In this document: one piece after another, positions 1-5,322 of the stretch
Layout of the letters: every line of letters starts with the position of its first letter
Position numbering within the stretch: the stretch's first letter is position 1
Origin: an uncultured Candidatus Saccharibacteria bacterium
GTDB lineage: Bacteria; Patescibacteria; Saccharimonadia; Saccharimonadales; UBA4665
DNA: 6,851 nt
NCBI GenBank assembly: GCA_903925195.1
Contig: CAIYEO010000072.1
Span: forward strand, 1 to 6,851
Reading direction: 5' to 3'
The notes under the pieces: generated by a model
Database searches by the model: none
The model's input: only the letters and a program-made list of their open reading frames with translations
Told to the model about the DNA's origin: nothing
Translations under genes and position numbers: made by a program

Positions 1-2
1 AG

Positions 3-59
3 GAAGTCTCGCTAGCAGCTTGTCTGGTGCGGACTTTAGTAAATAGTTTAAGGATGTGA
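3..59 (+). other. possible C-terminal tail of an upstream gene
   Basis: An open frame enters from the left edge and ends with TGA at 57-59, three bases before the GTG start of the LCP gene. It reads EVSLAACLVRTLVNSLRM, which loosely resembles the last helix of RuvX/YqgF-type proteins, but 18 residues cannot decide this. A second frame (2-46, ending FSK with TAG) is also possible. Tight spacing to the next start suggests an operon junction. The call is weak and the family is not identified. Confidence 0.25.
50..54 (+). promoter_or_regulatory. ribosome binding site (AAGGA) selecting the GTG start of the LCP gene
   Basis: AAGGA lies 8 bases before GTG at 63. The in-frame ATG at 54 is followed directly by TGA, so GTG 63 is the only sensible start. 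Confidence 0.6.
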
Positions 60-62
60 ATA

Positions 63-1220
63 GTGTCTAGAATCATTTTAAATCGTAAAGCGACTGTACC
101 GCCACTGGACTACGGTGATGGAGAGCAATCATTTATATCTCACCAGCTTCGATTTAGACGACCTAGTCTAAAAAGACTAGCTCTGAGTGTCGTTTGTGCT
201 GTCTTATTAATTGGAATAGTGAGTGCAAGCTGGGTCGGCTGGAAGCTATATCGCGACACAGCTAAAGTCACCGGCAACAGTAATCCGCTGCAGCTACTTA
301 GCGTGTTCACACCCGTACAATTAAAACAGACTAATGGCCGTACTAGTATATTATTAGCCGGATATTCGGTAGACGATGCCGGTCATGCTGGTGCGGCATT
401 AACGGATTCGATAATGGTTCTGAGTTATGACCAAAAAGACAAGTCAGCTACGATAATTAGCATACCTCGTGACTTATGGGTTAACATTCCTGGCTTTGGT
501 TATTCTAAGATCAATGCAGCCTATGAGGATGGCCAAAACGAGCACTTTAGTCAAAGCGGCTACCCCAATGGCGGCATGGGCTTACTAGAAGAAGTCATTC
601 AGCAGAATTTTGACATACAATTTAACTACTACACTGTTATTGACTACACGGCATTTGAAGCTGCAGTTGACGCCGTTGGTGGAATTGATGTTAACATCCA
701 AAGTCCAGACTCAAGAGGCATATACGACCCGAATATTGACTATACGACAGGCGGACCCTTAGTCAACCTTACTAATGGACTGCTTCATCTCAGTGGCCAA
801 CAAGCGCTCGACCTTGCCCGGGCACGTGGTGATGCCTATGGCAGCTACGGTTTCCCGCAAGGTGATTTTAATAGAACAATGTATCAGCAAGTGATGCTTC
901 TGGCTCTCAAAGACAAGGCTAGCTCAACCGACATTATCGCTAACCCGCTAAAAATTGGCAAACTTGCTGATTCTATAGGAAACAACGTTCAAACTGACTT
1001 AAAGATTAATGAGATGGAAACACTCTACGCTGATAGCAAGAAAGTCAGTAGCTCGAACATCAAAACAATTACTCTTAATAATATAAATGGGCAAAACCTA
1101 TTGTCTGATTACTTGACGAGTGATGGCCAACAAGCTCTTATCCCGAGTGCTGGGATAAGTGACTATACGGCTATCCAGAGCGCTATTAATAGCCTGTTAG
1201 CAATAAGCAATAACCAGTAG
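63..1220 (+). CDS. LCP (LytR-CpsA-Psr) family cell-wall polymer ligase
   Basis: Members of this family transfer polyprenyl-pyrophosphate-linked glycopolymers (teichoic acid, capsule or arabinogalactan type) onto peptidoglycan on the outer face of the membrane. The 385-aa protein has a basic cytoplasmic N-terminus, one membrane helix at about residues 38-60, then an extracytoplasmic LCP domain from about residue 92 to 290. Hallmarks are IPRD (134-137), KINAAY (149-154), the Arg pair in LARAR (R253, R255), and GDFNR (D268, R271), all expected in the pyrophosphate-binding pocket. The usual Arg of the R-[ST]-D-[TS] motif is replaced: the protein reads LTDS at 113-116, with the Asp kept. The region after residue 300 is short and lacks a recognised LytR_C domain. 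GTG start, supported by AAGGA upstream. It converges with the recombinase remnant, only 13 bases away. The family call is firm; the polymer transferred is unknown. Confidence 0.93.
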   Translation: MSRIILNRKATVPPLDYGDGEQSFISHQLRFRRPSLKRLALSVVCAVLLIGIVSASWVGWKLYRDTAKVTGNSNPLQLLSVFTPVQLKQTNGRTSILLAGYSVDDAGHAGAALTDSIMVLSYDQKDKSATIISIPRDLWVNIPGFGYSKINAAYEDGQNEHFSQSGYPNGGMGLLEEVIQQNFDIQFNYYTVIDYTAFEAAVDAVGGIDVNIQSPDSRGIYDPNIDYTTGGPLVNLTNGLLHLSGQQALDLARARGDAYGSYGFPQGDFNRTMYQQVMLLALKDKASSTDIIANPLKIGKLADSIGNNVQTDLKINEMETLYADSKKVSSSNIKTITLNNINGQNLLSDYLTSDGQQALIPSAGISDYTAIQSAINSLLAISNNQ

Positions 1221-1223
1221 GTT

Positions 1224-1298
1224 TACGGGGTGTTTAAGATTCAAATCTTCTGAAAATCCTTTTATTTTCAACAAAAAGTGGTATGTTTAAGCCCCGTA
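1224..1298. repeat. nested inverted repeats between the LCP gene and the recombinase remnant
   Basis: Three exact inverted repeats are nested here. An outer pair, TACGGGG (1224-1230) and CCCCGTA (1292-1298), encloses hairpin AAGATT-CA-AATCTT (1236-1249) and hairpin TGAAAAT-CCTTT-ATTTTCA (1251-1269). TGTTTAAG also occurs twice as a direct repeat (1231-1238, 1284-1291). As RNA this could form a branched stem after the LCP stop codon, but there is no U-run. Most of it lies in the 3' end of the decayed recombinase, so it may be accidental. It is the only candidate for 3'-end processing or termination of either convergent gene. Confidence 0.3.
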
Positions 1299-2142
1299 TA
1301 AAATCGTCTTGTTCGCTCAGAGTACCTTGTTTTAGCACTTAGCTGGCATAATTCCTAAAGTGATCGCGTTCAGTTAAATTTAGACCGTGATCCTTTATGA
1401 GCTGACTAGTGATACGCTTATGCTGTTCTATGCGCTTAAAAAGCTTTTCTGTGGGTTCTATATCGTCAAATTGCCCATCTTCTATTAGCCTAAGTATTTG
1501 GTCAATAATAATCTCGGCTTTGATTGACTTCTCGGGACAGTCAAAGTCTTTGGTTGATTTAGTGCAGTGGTAATACACATGCCGTTTTTTGGTGCCATCT
1601 TTAAGCAGCTTAAAGTGTTCCTCGGCTGTTAACCTAGAGCCACACTTGCCGCAGTAGAAGATGTGTTTAAAAGGAAACTTCTTTGACCCCCAAGCTGGTT
1701 TTTCTGGTACCAGTTGATCCATTCTGGCTCTAACTTTGTCGAATAGTTCCTTGGTAATAATTGGCTGGTGCTTACCTTCGTACAGGGGGCCTCCGACTGG
1801 GTACTCGAAATAGCCGTAGTAAAACGGATTGGTCAGTATCCTATAAATCTGGCTCAGAGATAGTTGCGCTTCGGCCTTAGTCGTAAAACCGCTGCTATCC
1901 ACCCAGTCTTTTATGGTCCGCCCACTTTGATGAAGCAATCCTGAACGCTCAAACATTTCTTTAATGATCGGCGCCCTGTCGGTATCCAGCACGATATCCT
2001 TAACACCACTGAATGAGCGATTGATATAGCCGATTGGAGCAGATCCTGGCCGCCAGCCCATCTCGCACTTGGCACGGATGCCACGCTTTACGTTGATGCC
2101 ACGGTTATCGTTTTCAAGCTTGGCCTGGGAACACAATACCAT
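1234..2142 (-). pseudogene. large serine recombinase remnant: recombinase + zinc-ribbon domains, catalytic domain missing, in-frame TAA
   Basis: The uninterrupted frame is 1339-2142 (267 aa). It begins in what should be the long helix after the resolvase catalytic domain (SQAKLENDNRG), followed by the recombinase DNA-binding domain (KRGIRAKCEMGWRPG, about 19-33; NPFYYGYFEY, about 105-114) and a zinc ribbon with C164, C167, C193 and C202. The N-terminal serine catalytic domain is absent; reading upstream in frame gives QSSLL and then TGA at 2158-2160. The stop TAA at 1339-1341 is internal: 34 more codons follow in frame, beginning VLKQGTLSEQDDF and ending RIFRRFES with TAA at 1234-1236, as the C-terminus of this family usually does after an N/R-Y-A motif. 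One substitution of a tyrosine codon would explain the stop. The product could not catalyse recombination. It marks a former integrative element beside the LCP gene. Confidence 0.85.
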
Positions 2143-2320
2143 CAGAAGACTCGATTGTCACATCATCAAACAAGGTTTTTATCTCTCGAGGATCACATTC
2201 TACATCTTCGTCAAAAGTTCGAAGATCGTACCATCTCCCCAGCCATATAGTCCAAAGCCTCTCATAGAACTCTTTGCCACCACTGTTTTTTTGGTAATTT
2301 ATTACGGTTCGATCACCCAT
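2114..2320 (-). CDS. hypothetical protein, probably truncated at its C-terminus by fusion to the recombinase remnant
   Basis: 68 aa, family not recognised. It is soluble and acidic in its second half, with an aromatic stretch ERLWTIWLGRWYDL (about 20-33) and no membrane segment or metal motif. The start is well supported: ATG at 2318-2320 lies 8 bases after GGAGG (2329-2333). The last 9 codons overlap the 5' end of the recombinase remnant in another frame, so the final residues (about VFPGQA) are probably not original. The true C-terminus was likely lost when the two segments were joined near 2140-2160. It may be cotranscribed with the glutaredoxin-like gene upstream, since no terminator is seen between them. 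Confidence 0.5.
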   Translation of the reverse strand: MGDRTVINYQKNSGGKEFYERLWTIWLGRWYDLRTFDEDVECDPREIKTLFDDVTIESSDGIVFPGQA

Positions 2321-2323
2321 TTA

Positions 2324-2392
2324 CTATGCCTCCATTAATTTAATAGTTTCTTGAACATTTTGAGCTATTGCTTTAGAGAATTTCGTCAGTTC
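2324..2392 (-). other. 22-codon protein-like tail without its own start
   Basis: Directly after the TAG of the glutaredoxin-like gene, and in the same frame, 22 sense codons follow (ELTKFSKAIAQNV through KLMEA) and end with TAG at 2324-2326, three bases before the ATG of the next gene. The peptide looks like an amphipathic C-terminal helix. The only internal ATG leaves three codons. It is either the end of a deleted gene or a former extension of the glutaredoxin-like protein now cut off by TAG. The ribosome binding site of the next gene lies in its last codons. Confidence 0.3.
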
Positions 2393-2641
2393 CTAAATAT
2401 TAAGTGCTTTTTTGAAAGCTTTTATGTCAAATCCGCTAATTTTTATTTCTCTGTTTTCTTCATCAGTTATTACAGTGAATGGTACTCCAATCATACCATC
2501 ATTAATCGACATAAATTCAGCCATTACCTCATCATCTGTATCGGTGATTTTCTTAGTAAACTCGAATCCATTTTTATGCAACCAATCTCCAAGACTATTA
2601 CAGCTTGCACATATTGATGTTGAGTATATTGTAATATTCAT
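2393..2641 (-). CDS. glutaredoxin / NrdH-like thiol-disulfide protein (CASC)
   Basis: 82 aa from the chosen start, the usual size of single-domain glutaredoxin or NrdH redoxins. It shows a beta strand ending in a redox motif C11-A-S-C14, the GVPFTVI segment with the cis-proline (about 52-58), and a C-terminal GFD followed by a helix. No signal peptide or membrane helix is seen, so it should be cytoplasmic. An upstream in-frame ATG at 2665 would add 8 residues and overlap the preceding gene; ATG 2641 is preferred because AAGAAGGGAT lies just before it and the protein then begins with the canonical first strand. It sits 13 bases after the DipZ-type gene, so it could supply or accept electrons for that protein's membrane domain (inference). 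The CASC dipeptide is not the common CPYC or CVQC, so glutathione, thioredoxin or ribonucleotide reductase partners cannot be assigned. Confidence 0.8.
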   Translation of the reverse strand: MNITIYSTSICASCNSLGDWLHKNGFEFTKKITDTDDEVMAEFMSINDGMIGVPFTVITDEENREIKISGFDIKAFKKALNI

Positions 2642-2644
2642 TTT

Positions 2645-2654
2645 ATCCCTTCTT
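2645..2654 (-). promoter_or_regulatory. ribosome binding site of the glutaredoxin-like gene
   Basis: AAGAAGGGAT on the - strand ends 3 bases before ATG 2641, with the AGGG core 4-5 bases away. It decides in favour of ATG 2641 over the in-frame ATG at 2665, which lies inside the end of the upstream gene and has no comparable signal. Confidence 0.6.
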
Positions 2655-4364
2655 TTAGTTTCCAAATGTAAAGGTATTAAGTGTTACGCCATTAGGTACG
2701 CTTAGTTCTATTATGCCCGATGAGAAGCTATTAAACTTAGCTAAACGGTACAAGTTAGATAACTGTATGTTTAAATTGCTATCCTTAACGTCATCGCCCC
2801 CGTACCCTGCGTCACTTATTGGCTTGTTATTATACTTAACGCCAATTGATGCGGTGTTTTGTGAGCCACCAACTAAATATACATTTTTAGCAGCAATATT
2901 AATCTTTAACTTAGCGTTATTGCCAGCCGTTATACCACCTCCATTTACACTCCATTCACCAGATAAGCTCCAACTAGAAGCATCTAACTTAGCAGCAAAA
3001 CTATAGGTTTGAGTGGGCTTACTGCCAAGTAGTGGACTACCTTCGTAAGCCTGAGCTCTATCTGTCCCTAAATAAGTTTCAGGAGTCTGATTTTGGTCTA
3101 CTGGTATAGGAGCATTGGTAGGCGCCACTAGATTTGTAGATAGCTTGGTAGTACTACTTTCCGCCAATAAGCCTCTTATAGCTTGTTCGGTTTGATCGTA
3201 TTCACCCTCACCAAAATGTTGTCTTCTTACGTTACCATCCCTGTCTATTAGATATTCTGCAGGCCAGTACTGATTATTATATGCACTCCAAGTTGCCAAG
3301 TTGCCATCAATAGCAATTGGGTAGGTTATGCCATCTTGTTTAACTGCAGCAGATACATTAGAGGGTATCTTTTCATAAGCAAATTCAGGTGCTTCAACGC
3401 CGATTACGACTAGGCCATCCTTTTGGTACTGACTATACCAACCCTGAACATAGGGTAATGTTCGTATGCAGTTGATACATGTGTATGTCCAAAAGTCTAT
3501 TAAGACAACTTTTCCTTTAAGACTCGCTATAGTCTGGGGATTAGAGTTAACCCAATCCTGGATACCTGTTAATTCCGGAGCTTTATATGGATTTACATTG
3601 TATAGGCTACTATTAACAATTACGTTAGGGCCATTTTGTTTAGGTATTAGTTTTGAGCTAATATTATCGAATTTAAAAGGCGTATGATTGGCAACGTAGA
3701 CCTGGATCTTAGTACCCGTTCCTGTAATAATAAGTATCCCAACAACTATAAAGAGTATCGCAAGACCTCTTTGAAAATAACCCTTAGGATTGCTTGCGAA
3801 TTTAATCTTAGAAGTTAGCTTTTGTCCATAGTACCCTATTGCAAGTAGGGCTAAAGATAGACCAAGAACATATGAAACAATGTAGGCGAGGGCTGTGGCA
3901 AAATGAGCAGGCAGCACAGTCGCTAGGATATAGCCGTATACAGGACTACAACTAGAAAATACCGGTCCAAGGGCAGCACCTATAATAACTGGACCTAACC
4001 ATTCATTTTTGTTGCTTGTACCACTGCCAAGGAGTCTTTGAGCCCTATGTTCAATACCTAGTTTTGCTATTAGACGTGCATAACTACTCGGGAATAAAGT
4101 AGCTAGCCCAATAGCGATAATAATTGCTCCTGAAAAATATGTAATAGACTCAGGTGGAATATGAATAAGCAAGGTTGTTGCCTTAAGTAGTACTGTAAAT
4201 ATTATTAGCGAAATAGCTAACGAACCAGCTATTAGAAAAGGACGACGTTTGTCTTTAGTATTTCCGGAAATGGATCCCCCGATTATTACGGGTAGCAAGG
4301 GAAGTACACACGGTGCTAAGACCGTGAGTACTCCAGCTATGAATGCACCTATAAGCAAAAACAT
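2655..4364 (-). CDS. dipZ: DipZ-type protein: CcdA membrane domain fused to a thioredoxin-like domain and a C-terminal beta domain
   Basis: This family carries reducing power across the membrane: cytoplasmic thiols reduce the membrane domain, which reduces the fused thioredoxin outside. The 569-aa protein has a CcdA/DsbD-type domain with about six helices (residues 1-220), including the hallmark APCVLPLLPVIIGGS with C19 and the second redox Cys in SSCSP (C139). After a linker comes an AhpC/TSA-like thioredoxin domain (about 260-402) with WTYTCINCIRTLP (C296, C299) and a WPAEYLID cis-proline segment. The last part (about 430-569) matches the DipZ C-terminal beta domain, from YLGTDRAQAY to the final FTFGN. 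It is shorter than mycobacterial DipZ but complete. The start overlaps the stop of the preceding Met-rich gene as TAATG and has no purine-rich site of its own, pointing to translational coupling. Likely role: reduction or repair of secreted disulfide proteins, possibly peroxide defence. Confidence 0.93.
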   Translation of the reverse strand: MFLLIGAFIAGVLTVLAPCVLPLLPVIIGGSISGNTKDKRRPFLIAGSLAISLIIFTVLLKATTLLIHIPPESITYFSGAIIIAIGLATLFPSSYARLIAKLGIEHRAQRLLGSGTSNKNEWLGPVIIGAALGPVFSSCSPVYGYILATVLPAHFATALAYIVSYVLGLSLALLAIGYYGQKLTSKIKFASNPKGYFQRGLAILFIVVGILIITGTGTKIQVYVANHTPFKFDNISSKLIPKQNGPNVIVNSSLYNVNPYKAPELTGIQDWVNSNPQTIASLKGKVVLIDFWTYTCINCIRTLPYVQGWYSQYQKDGLVVIGVEAPEFAYEKIPSNVSAAVKQDGITYPIAIDGNLATWSAYNNQYWPAEYLIDRDGNVRRQHFGEGEYDQTEQAIRGLLAESSTTKLSTNLVAPTNAPIPVDQNQTPETYLGTDRAQAYEGSPLLGSKPTQTYSFAAKLDASSWSLSGEWSVNGGGITAGNNAKLKINIAAKNVYLVGGSQNTASIGVKYNNKPISDAGYGGDDVKDSNLNIQLSNLYRLAKFNSFSSGIIELSVPNGVTLNTFTFGN

Positions 4365-4609
4365 TACTGTGTTGTTGACGTAGCGCTATGCATCATTGCA
4401 TCATGTGCGGCCATCTTATCTTTTTCAGACTGTTTCATGGCTGCATCAGAAGCTGCTTTTTTAACTTCTTGCTGTTGCATAGACATTGACATCATCATCG
4501 CGTGATCGTTATTTTGTTTATCGTTATGATGGACAATTAATCCAGTTAATACCGAAAAACCTACTACGGCTACGATAGCTATTATTAGTTGCGTGCTCTT
4601 TGCGTTCAT
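4364..4609 (-). CDS. small Met/His-rich single-pass membrane protein, possible metal binder
   Basis: 81 aa, no family recognised. Residues 8-26 form one membrane helix. The remaining ~55 residues, predicted outside, are hydrophilic and rich in Met and His: HH at 27-28, HAMMMSMSM at 36-44, M58, M66, H69 and MMH at 72-74, giving 10 Met and 5 His in total and no Cys. Such clusters are typical of extracytoplasmic copper- or silver-binding segments. The Lys/Asp/Ala-rich part between them may be helical. It is the first gene of the operon, with a strong AAAGGAGGG site 9 bases before the ATG and a good promoter upstream. It overlaps the DipZ start (TAATG), so the two are made together. Lacking Cys, it cannot join thiol exchange; metal buffering or chaperoning next to the DipZ thioredoxin is inference. 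Confidence 0.7.
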   Translation of the reverse strand: MNAKSTQLIIAIVAVVGFSVLTGLIVHHNDKQNNDHAMMMSMSMQQQEVKKAASDAAMKQSEKDKMAAHDAMMHSATSTTQ

Positions 4610-4639
4610 TTTAGGATACCCTCCTTTTATGTTGATGAA

Positions 4640-4649
4640 TACAAGTGTA
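4640..4649. promoter_or_regulatory. cop-box-like element TACAAGTGTA on the -10 box
   Basis: TACAAGTGTA fits TACAnnTGTA, the core bound by CopY/BlaI/MecI-type repressors, and covers the -10 hexamer of the Met-rich/dipZ promoter. No CopY-type gene is seen in the window and short AT-rich palindromes are common, so this is only a pattern match. It fits the metal-binding look of the first gene. Confidence 0.3.
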
Positions 4650-4672
4650 AATTAGTAACAATGTAAAGTCAA
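4644..4672 (-). promoter_or_regulatory. sigma70-type promoter of the Met-rich / dipZ / glutaredoxin operon
   Basis: On the - strand, TTGACT (4667-4672) is followed by a 17-bp spacer and TACACT (4644-4649). The start of transcription would fall near 4637, about 28 bases before the ATG at 4609, leaving room for the AAAGGAGGG site. The -35 hexamer lies inside the 20-bp operator and the -10 inside the TACAnnTGTA element, so a bound repressor would block polymerase. Confidence 0.65.
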
Positions 4673-4680
4673 CCTTACAT
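4661..4680. promoter_or_regulatory. operator, copy 2 of a shared 20-bp near-palindrome
   Basis: ATGTAAAGTCAACCTTACAT on the + strand. The outer six pairs (ATGTAA/TTACAT) are perfect and extend to seven with the flanking A and T. It agrees at 17 of 20 positions with the site at 5262-5281 in front of the HTH regulator, including the off-palindrome A and C at positions 7 and 14. It covers the -35 box of the Met-rich/dipZ promoter. Likely bound by the HTH protein encoded at 5034-5252 (inference). Confidence 0.65.
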
Positions 4681-4681
4681 T

Positions 4682-5047
4682 TTATGAATTATCTTTAACC
4701 CTTTGAACTACAAGTTTAGTGATTATCATAGACAATAAAGCAATTGGAATAGCTGGATCTACGTGATGTTGAAAGCTTTGAATAATCAAAGTCACTATCA
4801 GTACCAAGGAACCTGTAATATAGGCGTATCGGCTGGCATTAGCTTGATTAAAAGCCTCTCTTTCGTCAACTGGTTGCTCTCTCCATAAAAATACCAAGAA
4901 AGCTGCTAATAGTCCTAAAACTAATGCTAGTAATAACATCTCTAAGCTGGTCGGCATAACAAATGTTTTAGGAGCTACTGCAAGTAGAGACATTGCGACC
5001 AGTCCAATTAAAAGTATTACATCTAAAACTTTTTTATATTTTTTCAT
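4682..5047 (-). CDS. four-helix membrane protein, partner of the XRE regulator (DUF2178/DUF3784-like)
   Basis: 121 aa with four predicted membrane helices (about 8-25, 35-55, 74-91, 98-115). A short loop between helices 2 and 3 carries DERE (61-64), a feature I associate with the small membrane proteins often encoded beside XRE-type regulators (DUF2178-like); this is resemblance, not a firm match. HH at 94-95 lies between helices 3 and 4. The start is supported by GGAGGAG (5058-5064) ten bases upstream. The gene overlaps the end of the HTH gene by 14 bases, so the two are translated together. In such pairs the membrane protein may sense envelope state or hold the regulator at the membrane (inference). 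There is no catalytic motif. Confidence 0.7.
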   Translation of the reverse strand: MKKYKKVLDVILLIGLVAMSLLAVAPKTFVMPTSLEMLLLALVLGLLAAFLVFLWREQPVDEREAFNQANASRYAYITGSLVLIVTLIIQSFQHHVDPAIPIALLSMIITKLVVQRVKDNS

Positions 5048-5252
5048 AACTAAATAGCTCCTCCACCTTTTTACCTATTATATCTGCTATTTTAAGTGCA
5101 AGTAAAACACTCGGTGTATAATTACCTTTTTCTATAGCTATAACTGTCTGCCTAGTTGCATTTATTTTTTCAGCTAGCTCATCTTGAGTCATCTTTAATG
5201 AAACACGAGCTTGTCGTACGTTATTTACTACTGTATGCTCCTTGTCTCTCAT
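5034..5252 (-). CDS. XRE/Cro-type HTH transcriptional regulator
   Basis: A compact single-domain DNA-binding protein of about 72 aa. From the second Met it runs NNVRQARVSLKMTQDELAEK, then the recognition helix around ATRQTVIAIEKG, then the conserved TPSVLLALKIADIIGKKVEELF, the full length expected for the YozG-like XRE group. There is no separate ligand domain. Two starts are possible, ATG 5258 or ATG 5252, neither with a Shine-Dalgarno site. A -10-like TATACA (5263-5268, - strand) would place the transcript start near 5256, favouring ATG 5252 on an almost leaderless mRNA. A 20-bp near-palindrome lies immediately upstream and overlaps this -10, indicating autoregulation; a second copy lies before the dipZ operon. 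It shares an operon with the membrane protein downstream. Confidence 0.88.
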   Translation of the reverse strand: MRDKEHTVVNNVRQARVSLKMTQDELAEKINATRQTVIAIEKGNYTPSVLLALKIADIIGKKVEELFSYEKI

Positions 5253-5261
5253 AAACATAAT

Positions 5262-5281
5262 ATGTATAGTTAACCATACAT
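5262..5281. promoter_or_regulatory. operator, copy 1 of a shared 20-bp near-palindrome
   Basis: ATGTATAGTTAACCATACAT on the + strand; 9 of 10 symmetric pairs match, centred on GTTAAC. It lies in the divergent gap between the HTH gene (starts 5252/5258, - strand) and the YaaA-like gene (start 5323, + strand), over the -10-like TATACA of the HTH gene. It agrees at 17 of 20 positions with 4661-4680. Probably the autoregulatory site of the HTH protein; it could also affect the YaaA-like promoter 30 bp away. Confidence 0.7.
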
Positions 5282-5306
5282 TACACAGTAATCAAAAGTC
5301 TCCTTT

Positions 5307-5315
5307 TGGTATAAT
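5307..5315 (+). promoter_or_regulatory. extended -10 promoter of the YaaA-like gene, leaderless arrangement
   Basis: TGGTATAAT: a perfect TATAAT (5310-5315) with an upstream TG. No good -35 is seen at 16-18 bp spacing. Transcription would begin near 5322-5323, at the second ATG. The first in-frame ATG (5314) lies within the -10 box and would not be transcribed. There is no Shine-Dalgarno sequence. Confidence 0.55.
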
Positions 5316-5322
5316 GAAGTTT

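Noticed and set aside
1236..1249. T-arm-like GATTCAAATC suggesting a tRNA end or tRNA attachment site
   Set aside because: No acceptor stem, anticodon arm or CCA can be fitted around it; it codes for the end of the recombinase remnant on the - strand.
2069..2705. Open frames on the + strand opposite the recombinase, the 68-aa gene and the glutaredoxin-like gene
   Set aside because: They are low-complexity shadows of the - strand genes, without ribosome sites or family motifs.
2713..3687. Two open frames on the + strand opposite dipZ
   Set aside because: They lie wholly inside a firmly identified gene on the other strand and show no motifs.
5282..5305. AAGGAG followed by tiny frames (4 and 3 codons) upstream of the HTH gene on the - strand
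   Set aside because: Too short to judge as leader peptides; probably upstream of the transcript start.
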